Below, piece by piece: positions 35,835-47,338 of a DNA stretch of 64,000 bases. The stretch covers positions 2,093,563 to 2,157,562 of the forward strand of contig NMRA01000009.1 in the NCBI GenBank assembly GCA_002633005.1, read 5' to 3'. Under the pieces are notes generated by a model that did no database searches, was not told where the DNA came from, and saw only the letters and a list, made by a program, of their open reading frames with translations. Position 1 is the first letter of the stretch; each line of letters begins with the position of its first letter. Source of the stretch: Phoronis australis (lineage: Eukaryota; Phoronida; Phoronidae). Both the position numbers and the translations under genes were made by a program.

Positions 35835-38800
35835 TTAGCTTTGAACGCCAGGATCAAATCTTCCATCTGTTGGTTTGAGATGTGTAAAGTATCCAACATG
35901 TTGTAGCTTCAACACTTCATTACCCCAGCTTGTCCAATGAGATCTCAAATTACGTGCAAACAGCTCCAGACATTTTGGATTGGCTGGCAACCATTTTGCA
36001 AGTAAATCTGGAAAAATGTTAATAAGCGTTAATTCCAGGAGTTAAAGTCATCCATATTCAAAGCAGACTATCCTCAAGACAAGTCTAATTTTGCCGTTGC
36101 TCAAACAGCATTCCTCCATCTAGTTAAATCTGACTTGAGGCTGAAACAGTTGCCAGGTTGGAAGTGATTGTTAAACACCTTTTCAAATTGTGGTGGTCAA
36201 GATGAGTAGGAAACATTTCAAGTGTATCCTTTGAACACCACTCCACCCATCAAGTTAACTGCATGTGTGTTGCATTGTACGTTTGCACACAAAAAAGTCT
36301 ACTGCCACCTGGTGATGCAGCAAATTTGAAAATATCACATTGTGCGCTGGTACATAAAACATAAAATCCTCTATTGCCATCTAGAGGATACCACAAATTC
36401 GAACATGTCAAGGTTTGCATACAAAATAACCTTTCATTCAGTAGCACAACAAATTTGAACATATCCTATTGTAAGTTTGTTGACAAAATACTCTACTGCC
36501 ATCTAGTGACACTGCAAAATTTGAACATATCTTATTGTAAATTCGTCGACAAAATACTCTACTGCCATCTAGTGACACTGCAAAATTTGAACATATCCTA
36601 TTGTAAGTTTGTCGACAAAATACTCTACTGACATCTAGTGACACTCTATCACATTGTTTAGCAGCTGATTAAGTAACTGGTCTAACTTAGGCAGGTTTAT
36701 AACACCTGAATCACAAGTCATTATTTACACCTGTGTTGCCATGGTGACATTCGGTTCTAGCTAGCATTTACACATTTGTTACCACAGTGATGTTAAGTTC
36801 TAGTTGAAACATTTAAAACAAATAAATACATTGCATTTCAAAGTAAAGGAATACGTCAAGGTATCGCCATGATAACGCGCATGCCAGGCTCACAAAGCAG
36901 GCAACTGACAGCACATTCTTGCCATCAAACTGAAGGAAGTGAACTCCTTCAGACACACATTTCGCATAAGATATACACTATTCTTGGCTTACGTAGCAAA
37001 TAGATGTGTTACCTTCAAGGTGTGGTTTACTGGAGTGAACACTGCATGGCACACTGACGATAATCTTGTGATCAGGTAAAGATGGTTGATCCTCGTCAAA
37101 CTGTCCCAGAATAAGGTTCTCGTAAGGTTTCTTGTGTTCTGAATTGAAGTCATGGACCATCTCTCCTAACGTGGTCACCTGAAATAAAGAAATAATGTGA
37201 GAAACATCCAAATGAACAAGCTGGTAAAAACATGAATATTTCAAGCCATCAGCACTTTTGCTATACAAATGGGAAACAGAACACATGACAAATTATTTAT
37301 CAAAAAAAAATTCCAGTTTAGATGGTGGATCCTGATATATAGTATGTAATTAGAGAGTGAACAATATTTTAGAAACTGAAGAACAAGTGGCCATATTTCA
37401 AGGTGTCAAACAGGAATATTTACCAGTCTTGGCACTTAATAATTTGTCTGGTGTGTAGATACGCTGAACTGGGATTACAAGTAGCACTACACAGAGGGTG
37501 CCAAACAGCTCAACAAGGCTTTGCAACTCTTGCTATTTCACTTACCTTAACCCAATGCCAAACAGCATGACTGGTTACATTCCATTCTTTGAATAGTTCC
37601 TCCTTAACAAAGTTGATCTGTTTCCATTTGTTTGTGACCCAGACAGCAACAATACACCCAGAGGCAGCCAACTGAGCTACAGGCAGTCGGAACAGATCAG
37701 AGTTCAACAGGTATTTGTACCTATCAGAGTAAAGTCATTACGTTATAATCCGCCACACAATGTGATTCACATTGTCATATTGTATCCATGACAGCGACTT
37801 ACAGCACACCAATGAGAAGACATTAAGAATTGAATGTGAGCAAAGAGGTATGAAGCAACTCAAAAGGAGATGGAAACAGGAAAGTTGTAGCAATGGACAT
37901 GATTCCAGTTGGAAGTATGTGAAGCTCATAAGAATGAATCGATGTACTGAAAAATTCAGATCATATGCGTAAAGCAAAAAAAACATGATCATGGTACTTT
38001 GTCAAGAAATACATGTACATAGCTTGACATCATTATAAAAACGACCCATTTTTAGTCTTAGGAAAGTTCAGCACCCTAAGAGATATTTGCCGGCAATATA
38101 TGCAAGAACTTGAATGTCTTGTTTAACAGAAGATTAAGCTTGAGTAAAGATCTGTGATGACCACCTGGCTATAATATTAGGTACAGCGCAAGATGACTTA
38201 AAGTGAACATTTTGCCCATTGAATTTGAACACTTTCTTATTCATCTCAAGCTGTCTCCTTTTTGGTAGACTGATAACAAGACATGCCTACCAACCAAGTG
38301 CATGTGGTAATTCCACCATCTTGGGGGAAATCTTGGTGACAAATTTTTCAAAACTGTATTATTGTTTTTCAGTAGTAGGTCCAACCAAATCAACACACCA
38401 AAAACACTTACTTCTTCTTCCGTTTCACAGACTTGTTCTCCCATGGTGGGTCAATAACGATGAGATTGTACCTAGCCTTATCTACAAAGTAACATAATTA
38501 AAATAATAAGACTCAATAAATCACTTTTCTGCATGTCATATAACATGACAACCAAACCCAGGTAAGGATTAAATAAAGCCTCATTTTGGGCTTGGAGGGA
38601 GTAACTAGTCACCATAGTGGCTTATTTTGTTGTCCTTCGCACACAATAAGCCTTTTGAAATCGACATGCAAGGTAAATGAAAGCAGTTCTTTATGAAGCC
38701 TCCTCCTAGTCATACCACTGTCCCAGTTGGCTTGTGCAACTACTAAACACAGCTGAGAAGACAGTTGCTTTATTACTGCCTATGAATAGCTGAGCCCCGA

Positions 38801-41800
38801 ATGTGTCTATACTCTGAGTGTCATTAATACAAATGAAAAGAAAATGATTAAAACATATTGTCATGGTCGAACATTGTGAAAGATTGGTATTATTTTACTT
38901 TTTAACTTTCAAACTAAAAACCTATCCCAAGGGTTCCAGTGAGTTGTCATCAACTGGGTCAGTGTCCACAATAACTATAATATAGCTATTAACTGAATGT
39001 TATCCATCCTGGCACAAACTCACCGTTACTGCCCTGGTGGTGGTGCAAGGGAGATAACCATGAAAGGTAGGAAATGTATGTGTACTCATGCATCAATGAA
39101 AACTTACATAGTACATTACCTGATAGCAACTTGTCAACATAGTTGAGATCAGACATTAGGAACTTGCTTTTAGCTGGAAGGAGGTAGGATTCTCCAGATA
39201 TGTTTGCCACCAGAGGGCAATCTTCTGCCTGCTGCACAATAATGTTGACTAATGCTGCCATATTCATAGAACTGCCTAAACAGAGATACAGAACAGAACA
39301 CTGAGATAACACTGAAACAACTGACAAACACACGACTGCCAGTTGATACTCGTAGCAACAGAGATGTGAAAAAGAATCAAAGTGTCCATCATGACCTATT
39401 TACACTGACATCATAATGTTGCAGTCTAGAAAACACAAGCCTTACATGACGCATACATGTAAATTGTATCTAGATTTCCAGGAAACACAAATAAGCTTTA
39501 TATGACACAGCACCTCCCACCGGTGAATGAACATACAATGCAGACAACCGCATGAACTGGTGGCGCGAATTTTGCCCATCTTGCCCGATTTTTGCCAATC
39601 AATTCCCACTTGTGTCTGTTTACTTGTTGTAATTTATATGTGGTGGCATATGCACTGATTTCACAAAATTAATAAAAAAATAAAGCTAGGAAAACTGTTA
39701 GTAATTTAAAGTTTCGGGAAGTCTAATAAACACGAACTTTGAAACTTTGAATTGATAGGGAATTATTGTCTGATTTATCTATACGTCTCGCAGTGGCGAC
39801 TTCATGGTGACTTGGAATTTTTCCCAGATCACCAATCACAATCAAGCACAAATTAGCATTTATATGACACCCATGCAGTACTCTATACATTACCCCCTAG
39901 ACATCCTTGATAATAGCACAGACCAGATTCAAATAGGGCAAAATAATTGGTCTATAGTTTACTTGCAGTAATCATGCTTGAAGAACAAGACTGCCACCCT
40001 TCGAAAATGTTTTTTATTGTTTCTACTTGTTCTTATGTGGACACTTACAGTTCAGCAAGGTTTTCTCTCGAATGGTCTGTAACTGGTTGTAAATGTTCAA
40101 TCTCCTTCGAGCACCGTAGAGTTAATGAAAGAAAAACTGCACTTGGTCTTACAAGCCATTTTTGTGCCAGCAGTGCAACATGGTGATACCCGCATTTGGA
40201 TATAATCACCACTCAGTGATTCAGAAGCTTATTCACATCTGTTTTGCAATTTGTGCACTGTACAGCAGAAATCCTAGATATGCTTAAAACATTTGCTTGG
40301 AACAAACATCTGATTGACATTTAGCAAGTGACAGAATGAACTAAATGTGCATCAGGTAGTCAGGGGCCACTCAAATACTCATTGCAACCCTACTACTTTC
40401 AAGGCACTATAATTATCTACCATACTTTTGAGAGAGCACAAGGAAGACCCTGTCTCATATGCTTTCGGTTATCAATAATTGGAAAACTACACCATAAACA
40501 CATCTGACCTTGACTTTTAGAGGCATTTACATAACACAGTACCCTCTTGGCAACCGACTCTGAATGGAAATATACTGCCTATGCCACCTGCTAAGTGAAT
40601 GTTAACATCATATTAGTTATTAATAAGAACCCAATAACTCACTTTGCTTCGTCAGAAGACAACCTTCCTTATCAGCTGTATCTCCCGAGATTACTGCTAG
40701 GTCACATAGGCTAATATGATCACATCCACTGACAACATCCCCGGCACACCGAGCTAAGCTATTATTGTCGTCACTAGAGAGATGGTCAGAGAAAAGACCT
40801 CTTTGAATGCCAAGAAGGATGAGTTCTTTCATGGGTTTTTCAACAATGTCTTTAATCTATACAAAAATTAAAAATAGTACATTGTATGTTTAATGTCGTG
40901 ACAAGCTTGAACCTGGTAGACAAACAACATCAATTATTTTGACACAACAACAAAAAGTTATCAGATGTTATAACAAAAGCCACATTTTTTACGACAAATT
41001 GGACTGAAATTTTTAAAGGCGTAATCTGACACCGGCATTTTTATCAAAGAGACTGCTTATACCGGTATTTAAAACAGATTTAAAACTCATGCTTTCTGTA
41101 AAGAATAACTTTTGATTTAGGCCAGTCATTAATTATAAAATTGGTTTTGTCCTCAGGCTGTTTGTCTTGTTCCTTACAAGGCACAGAAAGATTAGTAATC
41201 GTGGCCTGAAATTTTAGGAGCTTGGTGTGTAGAAATAGCAAAATGTCACATTTTTAAGGACTAGAAATCACCTATTTTGACTATAGAACAATTTGAGGCC
41301 CATTTCATAACCTTAAGTGGCCTAAATTAAGACTTCTGTCTTAGGTCTTAAAATTAGTCACTTTCATGAAACATACCCCAGCACACTATGCACATAAATG
41401 AGCACATGCAGGCCTGGTTATGATGTTGCCAAGAGGACACCGACTTTGTATTGATAATAAGACAATTTGTTGACTGAGGTGATCATTCTGTGCCCTTGTT
41501 TGGAGGTGCACCCTTCATTGCTAAGTTAACAGAAGTCATTCTCTTCTGGCGAGTCACCAGTCAGAAAAGATTGGAATGAGCTAGTCCGTACTAGGAACAA
41601 AATAACAACGTTATACATATTTTTTGCTTTGAAACAATAATCAATTGACTGAAACAAAAGTCATGTTGACAGGGGTATGATTTCACAAGGCATTCTGGAA
41701 TTACAGAATATTACCTAGAGGCATGTTTTATATCATGTAGAACAACGAAAATGGTGCCACATACTGATGTAGAGCATGCAACGACCTTTGGCAACAGTGA

Positions 41801-42640
41801 ATGTGTCATTACATAATGACTGTTAGTTTAGTTCAGGAACCCAAATGTGTTGGCTGTTGCATGGATAGCATGGCAACGAGTGAACAGGTTTTCTCAACGG
41901 TCGCCATCACCATCCAGTGCTGTCCCCCAGCCGTCGCCATCATAATCCAGAGTCGTCTTCCACCCATCCCCCATCCTGATCCAGAGTCGCCTCCCAGCTG
42001 TCGACTAGATGTTCTGCTTACAATATTGACAAAATAGTTGTGAACTGTACAGCACTCATGCACTATTGACTGAATAACACAGTAACAGAATGTTGGCCAC
42101 TATATGAAGCATAAAAGACCTACCATTGTGTGGTAATTAAATATGTCTAGTTCAGCCATCTTTCTTTTCTGAAATACAAAACATATCAATGACATGTTTA
42201 CATGCAAATTAAAGTAAATATGAGACCATTGCTTTTGTCCAACTACTAGGTACAACACAACACACTACTCCAATAAGCAGACATAACCCATTTAACCAAT
42301 TAGATCACTTTGATAGAAACATGAAAATGAATAATATGCACCCCACAGTCTTTAGTGTGCAGTAAAAATATACCCTTCTTTTCTTCCTTGGTAACGCAAC
42401 ACCATTGCAAAGCCTGTCATAGATTGCTTGGTGTTGAGAATCCATTCTATATGGTTCATGGATAGCAAACAGTTCTGGGTTCACTGAGAAGCAGTTTTCT
42501 TGTTGAGTGGAGGAGTCATAGCAGTTATGATACTCAGAGTTTAAAGAGCTGAAATGACTGACAATCCAACCGCTTGTTGACTCGAGGATAATGCTACTGC
42601 TGCCCTCTCTTGGCCTTTCACAATATGAACAGTGCATCAT
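35835..42640 (-). CDS. METTL4: METTL4, MT-A70-family adenine N6-methyltransferase
   Basis: Eight exons: 42640-42374, 42168-42124, 40856-40643, 39275-39120, 38481-38412, 37720-37546, 37178-37013 and 36007-35835. They total 1,266 bases (421 aa plus stop) with consistent phases. The catalytic motif DPPW falls at residues 238-241 in YNLIVIDPPWENKSVKR. It is followed by VAVWVTNKWKQINFVKEELF, HWVKV, EHKKPYENLILGQFD and HKIIVSVPCSVHSSKPHLEG. The C-terminal block is NEVLKLQHVGYF. Upstream, TSGWIVSHFSSLN and MAELDIFNYHT match the family N-terminus. Human METTL4 is 472 aa. METTL4 methylates adenine N6, including on 2'-O-methylated adenosine in U2 snRNA, with DNA activity also reported (established). 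The start is the first ATG of the open frame; a non-coding first exon could lie further upstream. Confidence 0.95.
36425..36650. repeat. 66-bp tandem repeat in the last METTL4 intron
   Basis: About three and a half units, each with AATTTGAACATATCCTATTG, AATACTCTACTGCCATCTAG and TGACACTGCAAA. 66 is a multiple of 3, so open frames arise on both strands as artefacts. Related single units extend back toward 36300 (GCCACCTGGTGATGCAGCAAA). Confidence 0.88.
41040..41340. repeat. dispersed repeat in METTL4 intron 2
   Basis: It contains TAACTTTTGATTTAGGCCAG and ATAAAATTGGTTTTGTCC, related to the sequences at 5828 and 25718. Copies are diverged and their boundaries are unclear. Confidence 0.45.
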
Positions 42641-42646
42641 GATGAC

Positions 42647-42694
42647 AATGTTCAGTAACTGCTGCAGGGAAATGTTCAGTAACTGCTGCAGGGA
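42647..42694. repeat. perfect 24-bp tandem duplication beside the METTL4 start
   Basis: AATGTTCAGTAACTGCTGCA plus GGGA occurs twice back to back, immediately upstream of the METTL4 start codon. It lies in the probable 5' UTR or promoter. Confidence 0.9.
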
Positions 42695-44246
42695 AGGTGA
42701 AATTTTTGCATCAGATCTGCAAGAAAAAATAAGTACTCAAAACTTAAGCATTGTGAGAGACAGAAGTAATCAAGGTTCCCTTCAACAAGATTGATAAGTC
42801 AGCACAACATTATAATCAAAACACGGACAGAAACGCAACTGCTTTAGATCACATGCAGAGCTGGTCAAAGATACAAAGTGTTCTCCTGAGGCATCAACAA
42901 TTTTGCATTTATCTGACGCCGTTAAACTTAATTTTCAAAAACACACATGTGAAATTTTGTATGCAGTCAAAGTAATTCTTTTACCAAAATATACTCAACA
43001 TGCAAATTATAGCATTTGATCTGATTACTCAATACAAAGTTCAAACTTCAATGTACACTGATGTTGGCCTAGGCCTAAGGACCTCCAAGTTCTAACCCTG
43101 TTAAGCATTGGTTCATGTTTACCTACTAATCTGACCTGAACTTTATTTTCACAAGGCTTTGGTTTTCCGCATCTTAAACTTCCACAACTCATTTACCTTC
43201 TTCTTCTTCTTCTTCTTGGTTCAAGTGACCATTCTCTCCAGAGTATTATGTTACTGTATAAAAATGAAGAACAAGAAAGACAAAACAACTACAAGTTTAA
43301 TAATATTTACATGGTATACATCACTTCAGAGCTCGGTTAACACAGCTAGGTCGTGTACAGATAGGGCAGACAATAAGAGGGTGCCCCTGATGGAGGCACC
43401 TGACAATATGTTACTTATTCAGCAAGGCAGATAGTTTCCTGACTAAGACGTCAAGAGATGGGGCTGATGTATTATGTAGCCCGGCAAGCTAATGTCCAGT
43501 CTGCGGCTGTTCCAGGAAAGAATGTGTTTTTCCTGTAACCTGTCATATTTATTGGAAAATTATAATTGAATGACCTTCAGGTATGGATGCCAGCGAGAGC
43601 AGAATCTGTGACAATTATAGAGCAACATTAGAGTTCAGATGATCACCTAATTTTTATCATACCAATTGTAAAACATTTTCAGCCTACAAATTTTTCGGGT
43701 CTGTGGCTGAGGGTGGGCCATTGTAAGGTATCTAAGATAAAAATCCAACTGAGAGTCAACTAAACCACATATCTCGTGACCGAACAACCAGCTCTCCTTT
43801 AAGTGTAATTGTACTTATTCTCTACAGCAGCAGTAATGTCTTTGTGGGTTGTAGATGTTCGTGCTTCTGGTGAATCATATGAGCCCTCGCTAACGGGAAA
43901 TGGTACATGCTTGTCGGTTTTATTGGGGTAATGGTTCGATTACCGGGTTGGGTAAATTCGGCTAATACAATTGGTGTATAGTTGGCAAAAGGATTGTATG
44001 GTATACCGAGGAAGCACTGCCAACTCAAGGGCCTGAAGTGGACCTCGGACAAATTGCAATTCAGGTGTGGACCCAGGACACAAGAGAGCATTGCTCGGAG
44101 GGGAAATTCCAGGACATAGGGTCATAGGGTCATAGGGACAGGGTAGTGTTGCTGTGAGGGCAAAGTCCATGTCAGTAGCCTAAAGTCCAGGAGGGTCTTG
44201 ATTGCTGGGACTTGCAGGCAGGTGTGCCTGGTTCGTAGGAAGGGGG

Positions 44247-44307
44247 CCACAGACGTCCTCGGCTTCTGATCCTATTGGGGATGATCAGAAGCTGAGGACG
44301 CCTGTGG
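44247..44307. other. 61-base near-perfect stem-loop
   Basis: CCACAGACGTCCTCGGCTTC plus TGATC pairs with GATCAGAAGCTGAGGACGCC plus TGTGG across an 11-base loop (23 of 25 positions Watson-Crick, the others G-T or mismatch). It could be a miRNA-like hairpin, a MITE remnant or a cruciform site. No second copy was seen in this window. Confidence 0.6.
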
Positions 44308-46240
44308 TCTGAAAACGGTTAGACTACTAAGTTAGAGTGCACTTGCATGTCTGGATGGAAAGCCATTCTGGGTATCAGAGAAATGTTTTGAACAACATTT
44401 TCAACATAATGTATTAGAGTATCGAATACATATGAACATTACCTAACTTTGCGTAGACAGAACAGAAAATCAAGGCAGGCTATCGCCGCTACCGGGCATT
44501 ACATGCCATTACAAGACAGCTAACCGACACAGCAAAGTCCCGTTGCAAACACGTTTGCAGGTGTCGCTAGTAGGCATTGTGACCTTGACCTTAAGTTGCC
44601 AGTGAACACAAATAGAGAGAAACGGTTGCAAGTATTTCGGTTTTGATTGTCTTCGTAAAATGTGCTCCTCGATGCCCAGTATTCATGCTTGCGGACAGGT
44701 ACGTAAGACAACCTGTCAATGCATCGGTCCTGTATTTTCAGAACCAGGCAATCAGCGAATACTAGTATAACCACGCCAGGGCCCAATCCGTGGGCGTGGA
44801 TGGGCATCGCATGGCAGGCCGGGGGCCACTAACGCCCTGAATGAATGCCGCTGGCATGCAGGGGCGACAGTACATCGCCATAAAAAGCAAATATAATCAA
44901 TCGAATGAAACACGCATATGTGCTCATAGATTTATAATTAACGCGTACCATGAGTCTGGGTACAATTTAGTCAACATAACTTGAACACCCATGAAATTCT
45001 GTCGCGGTTCGCTCGCGTTTCTCCCACTGCCACCGGTACGTGCCATTTTGAGGAACTTACATGAAATCACGCCTGTTGATGAACAAATAGTCCAAGGGAC
45101 ACAAAGTTCACCTAATATCTTCCCATGTTGCAGATGTCACGCGCCACGTCACGCGCTTCGCTCAGTCTCGCGCGAGCCTTTGCCTAACCCACTTGGCTCA
45201 GTTGAAATATTTTGGTTGTTATCGCGACCAAAAAGTGGGGGAATTGGAATTCTTTTCCAAAGTCGTCTTAATTCTCATATGATAGCTTAGTGCTTTAGTT
45301 ATCGAAGTTATAATGTCTATAGATCGAAGCACAAAGGATCACGTACTTTCAAAGAAAGTATTAGCACCTTTTTAAGTGATAGTTTTAAGTGTAGAATGTA
45401 TTTTTGATGGCTTAATTGAAAACTCTTAATCGGTGAGCGGATTTCGCTGTCTTCCCGTTTAAAATAGACGTGACGAAATTAGTACAGAAAGGGATGGGAA
45501 GTATTTATAGCCTCTAACCGGCCAACCGAGGGGCTATGTGTTGCCTAGGGTGCCAGGAGCTCAACATCGGCCCTATTTCATTAAATAATGAAAAATTGCG
45601 GGAGCGAAGTTCACCGCACGAGGCACAAATTTAATTCCCTTCAAGCTCAAGAGATTGAAAAATGCCCTTAAGGTTGAAATCAGTTGTCGCTGGTGACTGA
45701 AAAGAGCACAAAATGTTAGTTTTGGATACTTGACTGAGGCAGTGTTGATAATGATAGTGATGGGGTGGGGAGTGTTGTTAGAATTTTTTGCTCACCCCAA
45801 AAAATTAATTCCATCTGAGAAGGCACAGACACCTTTCCCATCAGGTGATCGATCGAGGGCCTTAATTGACAATGGACCCGCTGTTGGTTCTTCAATCAGC
45901 ATGATCGAACGCTCTCTCCACTCATTGCCAATCACACATTTACCTAGTAGTCCTAGTTGCTAGCAAGCTACGCATGTATGACCAAAGGCACAAAGGCAAG
46001 GCCAAAGACCACTCTGGCTTGACGGTTAGAACCTCTTTACGGCAAGATGCTGTTCATCAGGCATCGCTTAAAGAAGTACCCAGCTGGGTTCATGGGCATG
46101 GGGCAATTAGTTTTGCACTCTCTATTGTAATTAATAGCCATGATGACGTTTGGCCACACTCATTGTGTTTTCATTCTTCATAGCCAAGCACATGGTTCTG
46201 CCATGAAATATTGGTAAAAGCCGAATAGACAAATCTGTCT

Positions 46241-46315
46241 TGGGAACCAGTTTTCATTGAATAACGGCCATTGTCCCTTAGTCATATTCTGATCAGTGAA
46301 ACTGGTTCCAAGTAA
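46241..46315. mobile_element. palindromic element related to the GATATAACGTG MITE
   Basis: TTGGGAACCAGTTTTCATTG and AGTGAAACTGGTTCCAAG are inverted, with an interior resembling the middle of the 33168 element (TGAATAAcGG...). The outer GATATAACGTG arms are absent. Confidence 0.5.
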
Positions 46316-46901
46316 CCATTTTGAAAAGGGACCCATCTATACAGAGTCAACTGACACGCAACATGCCTATTGCATATAGCCGCCAAGGTGAACAACAATC
46401 TTATATCTTGCATCACTTTCCTGCTTTTGTAACAGAATGCTTATCACTTGCGCACCCTTTGCTCAGTTTCTTACAAAATCTTTTGGGAAAATGTGACAAT
46501 TAACTTAGTTTGTAGATGCAAAACTTTGATAGAAATCAGTGTTATAGCAATAAAATACTAAAAGCATAAGTGAAACAAACCATGTGAACTTGCAATAACA
46601 GAACAGTTGCTCAAAGAATCGGCCAAAAAAGAAATTTGCCAATAGCTGATGTTCTATTTCATGGTGTTCCTACAAAATTGATTGCTGCACAAGTTAAGCA
46701 CCACAGTAGCATATTTGTTGTACACCAGTACAGACATTTTAGTTTACTCAAGGAAGAACTATTAAATAAATACTTTTTAATAACATGACATTATTTTTGT
46801 CTAGATTTTGTCGTTCCAAGTCATTCCAAAGGTATACATTAATTTGCACTTTTACAAAGGCTAGATCAAGCCTGGACCTCATCTTGAAGGCTTACAGTAC
46901 T

Positions 46902-47118
46902 AGCTGCAGCTGAGTGCTCTCTTACACTCTACAGCCAATCACAAGCTGCAATTGAGTGCTCTCTTATACACTCTTCAGCCAATCACAAGCTGCAGCTGAG
47001 TGCTCTCTTACACTCTACAGCCAATCACAAGCTGCAGCTGAGTGCTCTCTTACACTCTACAGCCAATCACAAGCTGCAGCTGAGTGCTCTCTTACACTCT
47101 ACAGCCAATCACAAGCTG
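46902..47118. repeat. 42-bp tandem array carrying five CCAAT boxes
   Basis: Five units contain CTGCAGCTGAGTGCTCTC and ACTCTACAGCCAATCACAAG. CCAAT lies at 46935, 46979, 47021, 47063 and 47105, spaced 44, 42, 42 and 42 bases. Each is in an AGCCAATCA context typical of NF-Y sites, and most units also have a CAGCTG E-box. The array ends 221 bases before the first visible exon of the coiled-coil gene, so a promoter or enhancer role is possible. Confidence 0.85.
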
Positions 47119-47338
47119 TTTTTACTGCATTATACTTCCTTTGATCTCCATTGTAGACTCCATTGGCTTAATCTCTCTAAGTAAATTTGGCAACCTAATA
47201 TTCGTAATTTAAAACTCCCTAGTTGCTTGTGTAATTGTAGATTTTCCAGTGAATGCAAACTTAATTCAGTTTGCAGTTGACAGTTTTGCTGTTTAGTTAT
47301 TGCTGTGTTGCTTAAAGGATTTTTGGTTCCATTTGCAG

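Larger units (their letters stand above)
42695..46901. other. head-to-head intergenic region between METTL4 and the coiled-coil gene
   Basis: No gene is recognised on either strand in about 4.2 kb. It holds a CTT microsatellite near 43198, a strong hairpin at 44247, a moderately CpG-rich zone at about 44750-45240, and a palindrome at 46241. Missing upstream exons of the coiled-coil gene were looked for and not found. Confidence 0.5.
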
